From assembly GCF_018860245.1 (NCBI RefSeq), contig NZ_JAHKPD010000012.1, positions 310,001 to 374,000 of the forward strand: a stretch of DNA of 64,000 bases, given 5' to 3'. The translations under genes and the position numbers were made by a program. This document shows, one piece after another, positions 44,870-54,389 of the stretch; position 1 is the first letter of the stretch, and every line of letters begins with the position of its first letter. The notes under the pieces are model-generated. The model did not search any database, was not told the origin of the DNA, and was given only the letters and a program-made list of their open reading frames with translations. This DNA comes from Pseudotamlana agarivorans. Its GTDB lineage: Bacteria > Bacteroidota > Bacteroidia > Flavobacteriales > Flavobacteriaceae.

Positions 44870-47800
44870 ATGAACGCTAAATTTCCTGAATATAAAGGTC
44901 TTAACTTACCAAACGTAGCAGCAGAAGTACTACAGTATTGGAAAGAAAACAACATTTTTGAGAAAAGTGTAACAACTAGAGAAGGTAAAGCGCCCTATGT
45001 GTTTTTTGAAGGGCCACCATCTGCGAACGGACTTCCTGGTGTGCATCACGTTTTGGCGCGTGCTATTAAAGATATTTTTCCGCGCTATAAAACCATGAAA
45101 GGTTACCAAGTAAAGCGAAAAGCTGGTTGGGATACACATGGTTTACCTATTGAGTTAGGTGTGGAAAAAGAATTGGGTATCACAAAAGAAGATATTGGTA
45201 AATCCATTTCAGTTGAAGATTATAACGCAGCTTGTAGAAAAGCCGTAATGCGTTATACAGATGTTTGGAATGACCTTACCGAAAAAATGGGTTATTGGGT
45301 AGATATGGACGATCCATACATTACTTATGAACCTAAATACATGGAGTCGGTTTGGTGGTTGTTAAAAGAAATATACACTAAGAATTTAATGTATAAAGGC
45401 TACACCATTCAGCCTTATTCACCTAAAGCTGGTACCGGTTTAAGTTCTCATGAGGTAAACCAACCAGGAGCTTACCAAGATGTAACCGATACCACTATTG
45501 TTGCTCAGTTTAGAAGCCCCCTAACCCCCAAAGGGGGCATAGAAAACTCAATTGCTAAAGCATTTGATTTCCCTCCTTCTTTGGAGGGGTCGGGGGAGGC
45601 CTTTTTTCTAGCCTGGACGACTACACCATGGACGCTTCCTAGTAATACAGCGTTAACTGTTGGGCCAAAAATTGATTACGTATTAGTAAAAACGTATAAT
45701 CAATACACATTTGAACCAATACAGGTTGTTTTAGCTAAACCATTGGTTGGAAAACAATTTGATGGGAAGTTTAAAAAGGTTGAAGATGATGCAGCACTTT
45801 TAGAATATAAAGCAGGTGATAAAAAAATCCCTTATTTAATTGTAAAAGGGTGTAAAGGGAAAGATTTAGTTGGTATTAAATACGAACAACTTTTACCTTA
45901 TGCCTTACCGAACGATAATCCTGAAAATGCTTTTAGAGTCATTGCTGGAGATTTCGTAACAACTGAAGATGGCACAGGAATCGTACACACGGCACCAACT
46001 TTTGGGGCAGATGATGCCATTGTTGCTAAACAGGCAACTCCTGAAGTTCCTCCAATGTTAGTTAAAGATAAAGATGGTAATTTAGTGCCTTTAGTCGATT
46101 TACAAGGGAGGTTTAGACCAGAAATGGCTGAATTTGCAGGTAAATACGTGAAAAACGAATACTACGACGATGGCGAAGCGCCAGAACGTTCTGTAGACGT
46201 TGAAATCGCTATCAAATTAAAAGAAGAAAATAAGGCCTTTAAGGTTGAAAAGTACAAGCATAATTATCCGCATTGTTGGAGAACAGATAAACCAATCCTT
46301 TATTACCCGTTAGACTCTTGGTTTATTAAGGTAACCGATATCAAAGGGCGTATGCATGAATTAAATGCAGGCATCAACTGGAAACCAAAATCAACGGGAA
46401 CAGGGCGCTTTGGAAACTGGTTAGCAAACGCTAATGATTGGAATTTATCACGTTCTCGATACTGGGGAATTCCATTGCCAATTTGGAGAAGTGAAGATGG
46501 TAAAGAGGAAATCTGTATAGGTTCGGTTGAAGAGCTAAAAGCCGAAATGACTAAAGCAGTTTCAGCAGGGGTTTTAGCAAAAGATATATTCGAAGATTTC
46601 GAAGTTGGAAACAATTCTGAAGAAAACTATGCGAAATTAGATTTACATAAAAGTATTGTTGATGACATCGTATTGGTCTCTGCAACTGGGCAGAAAATGT
46701 TCCGCGAAAGCGATTTAATCGATGTGTGGTTCGATTCTGGTTCTATGCCTTACGCGCAATGGCATTACCCGTTTGAGAATAAAGAATTAATTGACGAGAA
46801 TAAATCGTTCCCTGCAGATTTTATTGCTGAAGGTGTCGATCAAACACGTGGATGGTTCTATACACTTCATGCGATTGCAACGATGGTTTTCGATTCTGTG
46901 GCTTATAAAAACGTGGTGTCTAACGGATTGGTGTTGGATAAAAACGGTCAAAAAATGTCGAAACGTTTAGGAAACGCGGTAGATCCTTTTGATACCTTAG
47001 GTGATTACGGTGCAGATGCTACACGTTGGTACATGATTTCAAACGCTAACCCTTGGGATAATTTAAAGTTTGATTTAGAAGGAATAGAAGAGGTAAAACG
47101 TAAGTTCTTCGGAACCCTTTATAATACGTATTCATTTTTCAGTTTATATACTAATTTAGATAAATTTAGTTATGCTGAAGCAGATATCGCTTTAGAAGAA
47201 CGTCCGGAATTAGACCGTTGGATTCTTTCAGAGTTGCACACTTTAATTCAGAAGGTCGATGCTTTTTATGCCGATTACGAGCCTACAAGAGCAGCACGTG
47301 CTATTTCAGATTTCACACAAGATTATGTGAGTAACTGGTATGTGCGTTTAAGTAGAAGGCGTTTCTGGAAAGGGGATTACGAGCAGGATAAAATTTCGGC
47401 TTATCAAACCCTATACACTTGTATGGAAACCATTGCTAAGTTGGCTGCGCCAATTGCACCGTTTTTCATGGATAAATTATATTTAGACCTTAATTCAGTT
47501 TCGAATAAGGAGCAGTTTGAAAGTGTGCATTTAGCAGATTTCCCTGTGTATAATGAAGCTTTTGTCGACAAGAGTTTAGAGCGTAAAATGGAAAATGCGC
47601 AAGTGATTTCATCTTTAGTCCTTTCATTAAGAGCGAAAGAGAAGATTAAAGTACGTCAGCCACTTCAAAAAATAATGATTCCTGTAGATTCTGAACAGCA
47701 AAAGGCAGAGATTGCTGCAGTTTCAGAATTGATTAAGCATGAGGTAAATATTAAGGAGATAGAACTTCTTGATGATGCTTCAGAGATCTTAGTGAAACAA

Positions 47801-48313
47801 ATCAAGCCAAACTTTAAAGTTCTTGGTCCGCGCTTTGGAAAAGATATGAAAGCCATTGCTGGAATAGTAATTAACTTTACACCGGAAGATATTAACAAAA
47901 TTGAACAAAATGGTGCTTTGGAAGTTGATGTTAATGGAAAAAATATTACATTAGAACGCTCGGATGTTGAGATTACCTCGCAAGATATTGAGGGGTGGTT
48001 GGTAGCAAATGAAGGTGCTTTAACAGTGGCTTTAGATGTTACTATCTCTGAAGAATTACGTAAAGAAGGGATTGCCAGGGAGTTAATTAACCGAATCCAG
48101 AATTTACGAAAAGATTCAGGTTTTGAGGTTACAGATAAAATTACTGTAAAACTTCAAAAAGATGAGCAAATTACAAATGCTGTAGCGGCAAATGTGGCTT
48201 ATATTAAGTCGGAAACTTTAACCAACGAACTAGAAATAGTTGATAAACTAGATGATGGTATAGAAATTGCGTTTGATGATGTCAATACCAAATTGTTTAT
48301 CCAAAAACATTGA
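44870..48313 (+). CDS. ileS: isoleucyl-tRNA synthetase
   Basis: A 1147-residue class I synthetase. The HIGH-type motif is within PSANGLPGVHHVLARA (about 51-66), the CP1 editing domain starts with AWTTTPWTLPSNTALT (about 248-263), and the KMSKS motif is KMSKR in GQKMSKRLGN (near 695). It charges tRNA-Ile and edits Val-tRNA-Ile. Residues 216-244, just before the editing domain, are coded by a GC-rich palindromic repeat (45515-45601) that reads through in frame as SPLTPKGG...PPSLEGSGEA. The frame and both motifs stay intact, so the enzyme is probably functional. The DksA-like gene starts 4 bp after the stop. Confidence 0.96.
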   Translation: MNAKFPEYKGLNLPNVAAEVLQYWKENNIFEKSVTTREGKAPYVFFEGPPSANGLPGVHHVLARAIKDIFPRYKTMKGYQVKRKAGWDTHGLPIELGVEKELGITKEDIGKSISVEDYNAACRKAVMRYTDVWNDLTEKMGYWVDMDDPYITYEPKYMESVWWLLKEIYTKNLMYKGYTIQPYSPKAGTGLSSHEVNQPGAYQDVTDTTIVAQFRSPLTPKGGIENSIAKAFDFPPSLEGSGEAFFLAWTTTPWTLPSNTALTVGPKIDYVLVKTYNQYTFEPIQVVLAKPLVGKQFDGKFKKVEDDAALLEYKAGDKKIPYLIVKGCKGKDLVGIKYEQLLPYALPNDNPENAFRVIAGDFVTTEDGTGIVHTAPTFGADDAIVAKQATPEVPPMLVKDKDGNLVPLVDLQGRFRPEMAEFAGKYVKNEYYDDGEAPERSVDVEIAIKLKEENKAFKVEKYKHNYPHCWRTDKPILYYPLDSWFIKVTDIKGRMHELNAGINWKPKSTGTGRFGNWLANANDWNLSRSRYWGIPLPIWRSEDGKEEICIGSVEELKAEMTKAVSAGVLAKDIFEDFEVGNNSEENYAKLDLHKSIVDDIVLVSATGQKMFRESDLIDVWFDSGSMPYAQWHYPFENKELIDENKSFPADFIAEGVDQTRGWFYTLHAIATMVFDSVAYKNVVSNGLVLDKNGQKMSKRLGNAVDPFDTLGDYGADATRWYMISNANPWDNLKFDLEGIEEVKRKFFGTLYNTYSFFSLYTNLDKFSYAEADIALEERPELDRWILSELHTLIQKVDAFYADYEPTRAARAISDFTQDYVSNWYVRLSRRRFWKGDYEQDKISAYQTLYTCMETIAKLAAPIAPFFMDKLYLDLNSVSNKEQFESVHLADFPVYNEAFVDKSLERKMENAQVISSLVLSLRAKEKIKVRQPLQKIMIPVDSEQQKAEIAAVSELIKHEVNIKEIELLDDASEILVKQIKPNFKVLGPRFGKDMKAIAGIVINFTPEDINKIEQNGALEVDVNGKNITLERSDVEITSQDIEGWLVANEGALTVALDVTISEELRKEGIARELINRIQNLRKDSGFEVTDKITVKLQKDEQITNAVAANVAYIKSETLTNELEIVDKLDDGIEIAFDDVNTKLFIQKH
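45515..45601. repeat. GC-rich palindromic repeat inserted in frame within ileS
   Basis: An 87-bp block, much richer in G and C than its surroundings. It contains a first hairpin CCCCCAAAGGGGG (45525-45537), a second with CCCTCC...GGAGGG (45571-45588), and outer arms (AGCCCCCTAACCCC against GGGGTCGGGGGAGGCC) that are imperfect inverted repeats. I recall this block as a dispersed intergenic repeat in Flavobacteriaceae. Here it adds 29 codons without a stop. Confidence 0.75.
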
Positions 48314-48317
48314 AATT

Positions 48318-48695
48318 ATGGAAAATAACGTAAGATATTCGGATGCAGAATTAGCAGAGTTTAAAGTATTAATTTCTGAAAAAATAGAAAAGGCAAAGTA
48401 CGATTTAGATCTTATTAAAAGCGCCTATATGAACGATTCTACTAATGGTACTGAAGATACCTCTCCTACATTCAAAGCTTTTGATGAAGGTAGTGCTGTT
48501 ATGAGTAAAGAGTCGAATTCTCAATTGGCCATTCGTCAAGAGAAATTTATTCGCGATTTAAAAAATGCCCTTATTCGTATTGAAAATAAAACTTACGGTA
48601 TTTGCCGTGTTACAGGAAAATTGATTAATAAAAAACGCTTAGAGCTTGTACCTCATGCTACTTTAAGTATTGAAGCAAAAAACATGCAACAGTAA
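48318..48695 (+). CDS. TraR/DksA-family transcriptional regulator
   Basis: A 125-residue protein starting at the ATG at 48318; codons upstream in frame overlap the ileS end. It has an N-terminal coiled coil (about 10-90) and a C-terminal DksA-type region (YGICRVTGKLINKKRLELVPHATL). Only one Cys of the usual four zinc ligands remains, which I recall as normal for Bacteroidetes members. DksA proteins enter the RNA polymerase secondary channel and act with ppGpp. The gene is 4 bp after ileS and is followed by a terminator, so it is probably translated from the ileS transcript. Confidence 0.85.
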   Translation: MENNVRYSDAELAEFKVLISEKIEKAKYDLDLIKSAYMNDSTNGTEDTSPTFKAFDEGSAVMSKESNSQLAIRQEKFIRDLKNALIRIENKTYGICRVTGKLINKKRLELVPHATLSIEAKNMQQ

Positions 48696-48717
48696 GTTTT
48701 TTTAAATATTATAGTTT

Positions 48718-48746
48718 AACGTCTCAATAACATTGAGGCGTTTTTC
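48718..48746 (+). terminator. terminator after the DksA-like gene
   Basis: Stem AACGTCTCAA/TTGAGGCGTT (48718-48727 with 48733-48742, one G-U pair), loop TAACA, then TTTTT. Confidence 0.85.
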
Positions 48747-48819
48747 ATTTTAATACATTTGTTGGTCTTCATGATAAGTTTCAAGAAGGCTGCTTTTGTA
48801 AAGATTTTAAACGGAATAC

Positions 48820-49446
48820 ATGTCTTTAAAAAAATCCATTTTTATAATAATTGTTATTTTACTAATCGATCAGGTTAGTAAGGTGTATGTAAAAACGCAT
48901 TTTGCGCTTCACGAAAGTGTCGATGTGTTTTCGTGGTTTAAAATCTACTTCATTGAAAATGATGGTATGGCCTGGGGGACAAAAATTAGTGATTTTACCT
49001 CTCTAATTTCAGACCGAACCGCTAAAGTCGCTTTAACTTTGTTTCGTGTTTTTGCCATATTCGGTATCGGGTATTGGCTTTATGATAGTACTAGAAAACA
49101 AAATTCAAAAATATTAATACTTGCCATAGCACTTATATTTGCTGGGGCTTTAGGGAATATTATCGATTCTGTTTTTTACGGTGTTATATTTGAAAATAGT
49201 TATAATCAAGTCGCTACTTTTTTACCTGAAGCTGGTGGTTACGATACGTTACTGCACGGGCGTGTTGTTGATATGCTTTATTTTCCTTTGATTGAAGTCG
49301 ATTTACCACAATGGATGCCATTTTACGGGGGGCAACGCTTTAACTTCTTTGAACCGGTATTTAATATTGCCGATGTGGCGATAAGCACAGGGTTTATTAT
49401 GCTAATTGTTTTTAATAAACAGGCTTTTTCTAGCAAAATCGAGTAA
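48820..49446 (+). CDS. lspA: lipoprotein signal peptidase (signal peptidase II)
   Basis: A 208-residue membrane protein with four transmembrane helices. It has LIDQVSKVYVK at 15-25, the catalytic aspartates in LGNIIDSVFYG and FNIADVAISTG, and the conserved HGRVVDMLYFP. It cleaves lipoprotein signals before the lipidated Cys, so it serves the SusD, SGNH, DUF4270 and M23 lipoproteins of this window. It is longer than E. coli LspA (164), with an insert after the third helix that is usual in Bacteroidetes. Confidence 0.95.
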   Translation: MSLKKSIFIIIVILLIDQVSKVYVKTHFALHESVDVFSWFKIYFIENDGMAWGTKISDFTSLISDRTAKVALTLFRVFAIFGIGYWLYDSTRKQNSKILILAIALIFAGALGNIIDSVFYGVIFENSYNQVATFLPEAGGYDTLLHGRVVDMLYFPLIEVDLPQWMPFYGGQRFNFFEPVFNIADVAISTGFIMLIVFNKQAFSSKIE

Positions 49447-49512
49447 TTTTTTTGTAGGAAGAATTTTCTGGTGGTATGGTATTTCCTATATTTGGGGCTT
49501 AATCCCTTGTTT

Positions 49513-51405
49513 ATGAAGCTTAGCCACTTACTATTAACTATTTCCTTAGTTTTTTTATGTCAAAATATTGTTGCTCAAAATAGATTTGATGTTGTTTTTC
49601 CTAGAAATCAAAAAGAGAGAAGTGAAAAATGTAAAACTTGTTTTGAAGTCTTACAAATAAAACCTAAAGAAGTTCAATTCGCTGTTAAAAGGGATGGTAA
49701 TAATCTCTATTTTGAAGTTAATGATAAAGACTGGTTTAATAAATTATTCCATGACGAAGGTGCTGGCATTGCTATAGATATTGTTACGAAAGATCATTAC
49801 GCTTGTAGTTTAGATACCGTTTTAAATACTCAAATTAGAGGCAGACTTACAAAACCATTATATGGTTCTAGGTTAAGAAAAGGGCTCCGGCCACATGGTG
49901 AAAATAGTTTTCGAGTACATGTTGGGCGCGTTTCAGATATTGAAATAAAGAAGCCTATAGAGTTTAATATCATGTTTTTGGGCAATAAGAATTTATGTCG
50001 CTATAATCTTATTTATGACTTAGAAGCTTATCCTTGGGATTTATTGGATATGGGCATGTATTTGGATACTTTAACTTATAGTACAAGGCGCATTCAGGCG
50101 AAATCTAAAGATGCTTTTATCCTAAAAAACAAAACCTTGAAATTCAAAATTCCTTTTGAAAAGGATAAATCTGAATATTCCCAGGAAGATATCAAGCCCA
50201 TATATGATTCCTTGCGTTTAACAGATTATTATATTAAAACTATAAATATTAAAGCATATGCTTCAGTTGAAGGTAGTTTGGAACGTAATATGGAATTGCA
50301 GGAACAACGCGCCAATAGTATTGTGGCAGCATTACAAACTTTTCAGCAGCCCACAATTGAAACGACGGTAAGTTCTTCAGAGAATTGGGTAGAGTTTTTA
50401 AATGATATTAAGGGTACTAAGTATGAAAGTTTAAACAAATTAACCAAAGTACAGGTTAAAGCTAAACTAGCGGGAGGTCTAAGTGCGCCATTAGAACCTG
50501 TATTAGAACGTCATAGAAAAGCCGTTTTAGAATTGGAACTAGAGCGAAAAGATAAATACAAAGTGATGTCTGAAGATGTGCTTTTAGAAAAGTTTCATGA
50601 TGCCTTAAGTACTCATGATTTAGAGGAGGCTATCGTGATACAAAACTCCATATTTTCAAAAATTAATTCCAACGCCATTTCTCCATTATATTTAGGAAAA
50701 ATGGACATCCCTAAACAGGCTGAATTTGCTAAAGTTTTGAATAAAAACGCGTCTTTTTTATCCACTTTAGACGTTAGGCAAGGATTAAATGTATATAATG
50801 AATTGTTGGAGCTTGAAAAATTGGTGCCAGACAATGCTCAAGTGAAATATAATATTGTAGCCCTTAAAATTAAAATATGGCGTTTTAATTGGCAAGAAAT
50901 TGATGATGTCAAGTTGAAAAATCAAATTAATGCACTAAAAAATTATGGCATTGATGAGGCGCTCATATCCAGAATGCTTGTGAATTATCACATTACTAAA
51001 GCTGAGCGGTACATGCGTAAAAGGGAATATGATAAGAAAGATAAATCCATTGCTTTTATAAATGATCATTATCAGAAATTTACTTTATCGGATTATGATT
51101 ATTTAAGCTTGGCCCAGTTTTTTAGTTACTACGCGAATATCGATTTGTCTGAGGAGCTATTAAAAGATAAGGCTAAAAGTATCGATGTAGATGAAGATTT
51201 ACTTTACTATTATTTAAATTTAACCCTTGTAAACAAGGCGTTAACACAGGATCCTGATTATAGAACGATTTTGTTAAATGCTTACAACATGAATCATGAG
51301 CGTTTTTGTAAGCTTTTTAATTCTGTAGCAGATGGCGGTGTTACATTTCAGTTATTAGCCGATGCATATCTTAGAGCCACTTATTGCGAGAATTGCAACA
51401 ATTAA
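49513..51405 (+). CDS. secreted protein with OmpA-like region
   Basis: A 630-residue exported protein. I chose the ATG at 49513, which gives a good signal peptide (1-22, ending VAQ); a GTG at 49471 is also in frame. Residues about 215-290 resemble an OmpA C-terminal domain (INIKAYASVEGSLERN then QEQRANSIVAAL, with a strand before LKFKIPFEKDKSE), which would bind peptidoglycan. The remaining C-terminal half is helical and possibly TPR-like. An early CKTC pair (about 39-42) and a late CENCNN at the C-terminus could form disulfides. The function is unknown. The stop codon overlaps the stop of the converging cyclo-ligase gene. Confidence 0.55.
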   Translation: MKLSHLLLTISLVFLCQNIVAQNRFDVVFPRNQKERSEKCKTCFEVLQIKPKEVQFAVKRDGNNLYFEVNDKDWFNKLFHDEGAGIAIDIVTKDHYACSLDTVLNTQIRGRLTKPLYGSRLRKGLRPHGENSFRVHVGRVSDIEIKKPIEFNIMFLGNKNLCRYNLIYDLEAYPWDLLDMGMYLDTLTYSTRRIQAKSKDAFILKNKTLKFKIPFEKDKSEYSQEDIKPIYDSLRLTDYYIKTINIKAYASVEGSLERNMELQEQRANSIVAALQTFQQPTIETTVSSSENWVEFLNDIKGTKYESLNKLTKVQVKAKLAGGLSAPLEPVLERHRKAVLELELERKDKYKVMSEDVLLEKFHDALSTHDLEEAIVIQNSIFSKINSNAISPLYLGKMDIPKQAEFAKVLNKNASFLSTLDVRQGLNVYNELLELEKLVPDNAQVKYNIVALKIKIWRFNWQEIDDVKLKNQINALKNYGIDEALISRMLVNYHITKAERYMRKREYDKKDKSIAFINDHYQKFTLSDYDYLSLAQFFSYYANIDLSEELLKDKAKSIDVDEDLLYYYLNLTLVNKALTQDPDYRTILLNAYNMNHERFCKLFNSVADGGVTFQLLADAYLRATYCENCNN

Positions 51406-51965
51406 AAATGATAGATCCTTTTGGGAGTTACGCAAAAGTTTAGTTTAACATCAGTTTCAAAAGTATCGATGGTTTCGGGGTCAGCTTCAAATAAAGACAG
51501 GCCTACTTTTATAGTTTCTGGCGCGCATTGTGCTAGGAAACGATCGTAAAAACCTTTGCCATAGCCCACACGATTTCCAAGATTATCGAAAGCCAATAGC
51601 GGAATGAAAACCACGTTGGTTTTATTGTTATCTATTGGAATACCATCGACAGGTTCTGGGATGTTATAGCTGTTTTTTTTAATAACCGTATTATCTGTAA
51701 GCAGGAAACTATGCATGTCTCCGGTATTAAAATCACTTTTTGAAATGAGGATGTTTTTGTCTTTGCCAGATAAAATATTCAGAATATAATCGGTGTTTAT
51801 TTCTTTTAATTCCGCAATAGTTAAAAATATATGGTAGAAGGAATGTTCCCAAATAGCAAGCTTTAAAAGCTGATTTGAAATATCTAAGCTTAAATCTTCA
51901 ATTTGATTGTTTGATAAATCATTACGAAGGGTTTTATATTTTTTCCGTAAAGCTGTTTTACTCAT
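51402..51965 (-). CDS. 5-formyltetrahydrofolate cyclo-ligase
   Basis: A 187-residue 5-FCL (MTHFS). The conserved C-terminal GNRVGYGKGFYDRFLA binds ATP and folate, and an N-terminal basic segment (ALRKKYKTLRNDLS) is typical. It converts 5-formyl-THF to 5,10-methenyl-THF with ATP. It is the last gene of a tight minus-strand operon and starts 1 bp after the aspartoacylase-like stop. Its stop TAA overlaps the stop of the OmpA-like gene on the other strand by four bases. Confidence 0.92.
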   Translation of the reverse strand: MSKTALRKKYKTLRNDLSNNQIEDLSLDISNQLLKLAIWEHSFYHIFLTIAELKEINTDYILNILSGKDKNILISKSDFNTGDMHSFLLTDNTVIKKNSYNIPEPVDGIPIDNNKTNVVFIPLLAFDNLGNRVGYGKGFYDRFLAQCAPETIKVGLSLFEADPETIDTFETDVKLNFCVTPKRIYHF

Positions 51966-51966
51966 A

Positions 51967-52950
51967 TTAATTTAATACGCGTTTTAGTTTTTTTGAAATA
52001 TGAAATAAGGCATCCCCCTGGTATACAATTGGTGCTTCATTAACATTTATGATGTAGCCAGAATTTGGTGCTTTTACAGCGTAATCAAACTTTCCGTAGG
52101 GGTCTGTAATATGGCCGAGAATAGCACCTTGAAGTACGTATGCGCCAATATGTATGGTTTCTTTAAACATCCCAGAATATTTAGCTCTTAACCATTTGCT
52201 GTCATCTATAAATACACAGTCATGTCTTGGTTTTGAAGATTTAATAGTGCTACTAAGCATGCCCAAATGTTTCAAAATACGTTTGGAACCATTCACTCCA
52301 GAATTTGTAACGGCATCATCAATATGAAATGATTTTCCACCTTCAAAAAGTAGGATAGGTTTCCCTAATTTAGAACATGTTGCCCTAAACGATTTAGGTA
52401 AGTTTTTAGAATACAAAACAAAAGGCGCTCCAAATACTTTAGCTAAAGCAATAAGTGCTTCATTACTTTTTTCAAAACGTAGTTGCGGGGCATTAAAGCG
52501 CCCAGAACCACCAGTGTGAAAATCGATGATAAAATCAACATTTGGAATCACATCATTTATCAGTTTATAGGCTACTCGTCCTGCTAGAGAACCCGTAGGA
52601 CTTCCTGGAAACACGCGATTTAAATCACGGCCGTCTGGAAATTCTCGTTTTAAGTTTATAAATCCGAAAATATTTATAACAGGCATGCAAATTACAGTGC
52701 CGCATTTGGGTTTGTTGATGCCTTTAGCAATAAGCTGTCTTACAATTTCAACGCCATTAACTTCATCGCCATGAATTCCTGCTGTAAATAAAACAGTGGG
52801 GCCTGGTTTTTTTGCACGTTCTATAATTATAGGCACGTTTACAGGCGTTGATGAGTGTAAATTTGCAACATTAAAATTAACTTCTTTACGTTCGCCCAGT
52901 TTTATGGTGGCCCCAAGAATATGGAGGTCACCGTTGTTTATGGCAGTCAT
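51967..52950 (-). CDS. succinylglutamate desuccinylase/aspartoacylase-family zinc hydrolase
   Basis: A 327-residue M14-like zinc amidohydrolase. Zinc ligands are H60 and E63 in AGIHGDEVNGVEIV and H145 in DFHTGGSGRF; the substrate Arg motif is DGRDLNRVFPG (106-116). The C-terminal 80 residues form a small beta domain (GAYVLQGAILGHITDPYG). The family removes acyl groups from Asp or Glu, or trims peptides. The ATG overlaps the rimK stop by one base (TAATG), so it is translated with rimK. This family is known to neighbour RimK-type ligases. The likely substrate is a glutamate- or peptide-tagged molecule. Confidence 0.85.
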   Translation of the reverse strand: MTAINNGDLHILGATIKLGERKEVNFNVANLHSSTPVNVPIIIERAKKPGPTVLFTAGIHGDEVNGVEIVRQLIAKGINKPKCGTVICMPVINIFGFINLKREFPDGRDLNRVFPGSPTGSLAGRVAYKLINDVIPNVDFIIDFHTGGSGRFNAPQLRFEKSNEALIALAKVFGAPFVLYSKNLPKSFRATCSKLGKPILLFEGGKSFHIDDAVTNSGVNGSKRILKHLGMLSSTIKSSKPRHDCVFIDDSKWLRAKYSGMFKETIHIGAYVLQGAILGHITDPYGKFDYAVKAPNSGYIINVNEAPIVYQGDALFHISKKLKRVLN

Positions 52951-53825
52951 TATCGCTTATTTTTTTCAATAAAGGTGATAATAGATTTTGCTATATTTCG
53001 TCCAGTGGCTTTTTCAATGCCTTCTAGTCCGGGCGTTGAGTTTACTTCTAATAACAAGGGGCCTCGCGAAGATTGTAGCATATCTACACCGCAAACGGGA
53101 AGCTTTAAAGCGTCGGCAGCACTCATCGCTAACTTAAGCTCGTCGTGACTTAATTTAATAATATTTGCCGATCCACCACGGTGTAAGTTAGAGCGAAATT
53201 CACCTTCTTTTCCCTGGCGTTTCATGGCGCCAACCACTTGGCCATCTACCACTAAGGCACGTAAATCTGCACCCCCAGCTTCTTTTATAAATTCTTGAAC
53301 AATTACACGAGCTTGTAAACCATTAAAAGCTTCAAGAACAGATTCGGCCGCACTCTTTGTTTCAGCTAAAACGACACCCAAACCTTGTGTGCCTTCTAAT
53401 AATTTTATGATTACAGGTGTTCCTCCTACGTGTTCAATAACTTCTTCAACATCTCTTGAGTAGTTTGTAAAAACTGTTTTTGGCATGCCTATACCCGCTT
53501 TACTTAAGCGTTGTAAACTACGTAACTTATCTCTAGATCGCTGTATAGCGTCTGAAGTTACAATGGTAAAAACACCCATCATTTCAAATTGTCTCACTAC
53601 GGCGCAACCATAAAAAGTTACCGAAGAACCAATTCTTGGAATTATGGCATCTACGTAATCCAGGTAACGGTCTTTGTAGTAAATGGTTGGTTTTTCCTTT
53701 TCAATGATGATATCACATTTAAGAGGATCAATAATCTCCATTTTGTGACCTCTTTTTAACCCTTCTTCAATAAGGCGGTCAGTGGAGTATAACTGTGAAT
53801 TTCTGGATAGAACGACTATATTCAT
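52950..53825 (-). CDS. rimK: RimK-family alpha-L-glutamate ligase
   Basis: A 291-residue ATP-grasp ligase close to E. coli RimK in length. It has the N-terminal Rossmann-like part ([15 protein letters not shown]), the glycine-rich lid ([13 protein letters not shown]), the diagnostic [17 protein letters not shown], and the metal-binding [14 protein letters not shown]. RimK adds alpha-linked glutamates to ribosomal protein S6 and can make poly-alpha-glutamate; archaeal relatives (CofF, MptN) add glutamate to coenzyme F420 and to a pterin cofactor. It starts 1 bp after the RimB-like stop and overlaps the next gene by one base. Confidence 0.92.
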   Translation of the reverse strand: MNIVVLSRNSQLYSTDRLIEEGLKRGHKMEIIDPLKCDIIIEKEKPTIYYKDRYLDYVDAIIPRIGSSVTFYGCAVVRQFEMMGVFTIVTSDAIQRSRDKLRSLQRLSKAGIGMPKTVFTNYSRDVEEVIEHVGGTPVIIKLLEGTQGLGVVLAETKSAAESVLEAFNGLQARVIVQEFIKEAGGADLRALVVDGQVVGAMKRQGKEGEFRSNLHRGGSANIIKLSHDELKLAMSAADALKLPVCGVDMLQSSRGPLLLEVNSTPGLEGIEKATGRNIAKSIITFIEKNKR

Positions 53826-53826
53826 T

Positions 53827-54246
53827 TTATTTTTTTAAGAAAGAAACGTTTAGTAAATCTACATCTACTACAAATTTTTGTTTTAGGAATTGTCTGCCAA
53901 TAAGCACAGGGAACTTCATATCGTCTCTTGTGCTTAAAGTTAAGTTAATCTTATATGTTTTGCCAAAAAATATGACATCAGTTTTTATTTTGTAACGATT
54001 TTCTTTAAACCCATTGCTGCTTTTAACATCGGTACGCTGAAAGGTTGCGAAAACAATTTCAGTTTTTCCAAAGTTTTTATGAGTATTGCTATTAAAAATA
54101 CATCTTAGGGTGCTACCATCTTCAATGATTTTAGAACAATGGATGGTAGATGTGTAGGCTCCTGTGTCCATTTTCACATCGATATTAAATAATTCTAGAT
54201 TGGGGAAGTCTACGATATCAGTACGTCCAATCGTTTTTTTGCTCAT
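53827..54246 (-). CDS. RimB-like retropepsin-type protease (ATP-dependent zinc protease family, PF05618)
   Basis: A 139-residue protein with the aspartyl-protease motif DTGA (residues 27-30, in [13 protein letters not shown]) and the later [13 protein letters not shown]. The frame is open to a TTG at 54306, but that codon is part of a -7 promoter box, and the ATG at 54246 gives the family N-terminus [15 protein letters not shown]. Despite the zinc-protease name, the fold is pepsin/retropepsin-like. In Pseudomonas, RimB works with RimK to control the length of glutamate tails. It is the first gene of the operon. Confidence 0.82.
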   Translation of the reverse strand: MSKKTIGRTDIVDFPNLELFNIDVKMDTGAYTSTIHCSKIIEDGSTLRCIFNSNTHKNFGKTEIVFATFQRTDVKSSNGFKENRYKIKTDVIFFGKTYKINLTLSTRDDMKFPVLIGRQFLKQKFVVDVDLLNVSFLKK

Positions 54247-54303
54247 TTCGTAATTTTTAAAAAGTGGCGCAATGTAGTTATAATTAGTATTGATTGGTTT
54301 ACT

Positions 54304-54311
54304 CAAAGATA
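54304..54311 (-). promoter_or_regulatory. -7 box for the rimB-rimK operon
   Basis: Reads TATCTTTG on the minus strand, an exact TAnnTTTG, 58 bp before the ATG at 54246. A clear -33 element was not found. Confidence 0.45.
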
Positions 54312-54389
54312 AATAACTTAAAAATATTTAAGAGATTTATATGATGAGCTGTTTTTATTAAAAATTTAAAAAGAATTACCTTTACTATA

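Noticed and set aside
48318-48695. DksA-like protein as a broken gene because zinc cysteines are missing.
   Set aside because: The length, the coiled coil and the CRVTGKLI...VPHATL region are intact, and loss of the cysteines is usual in Bacteroidetes as I recall.
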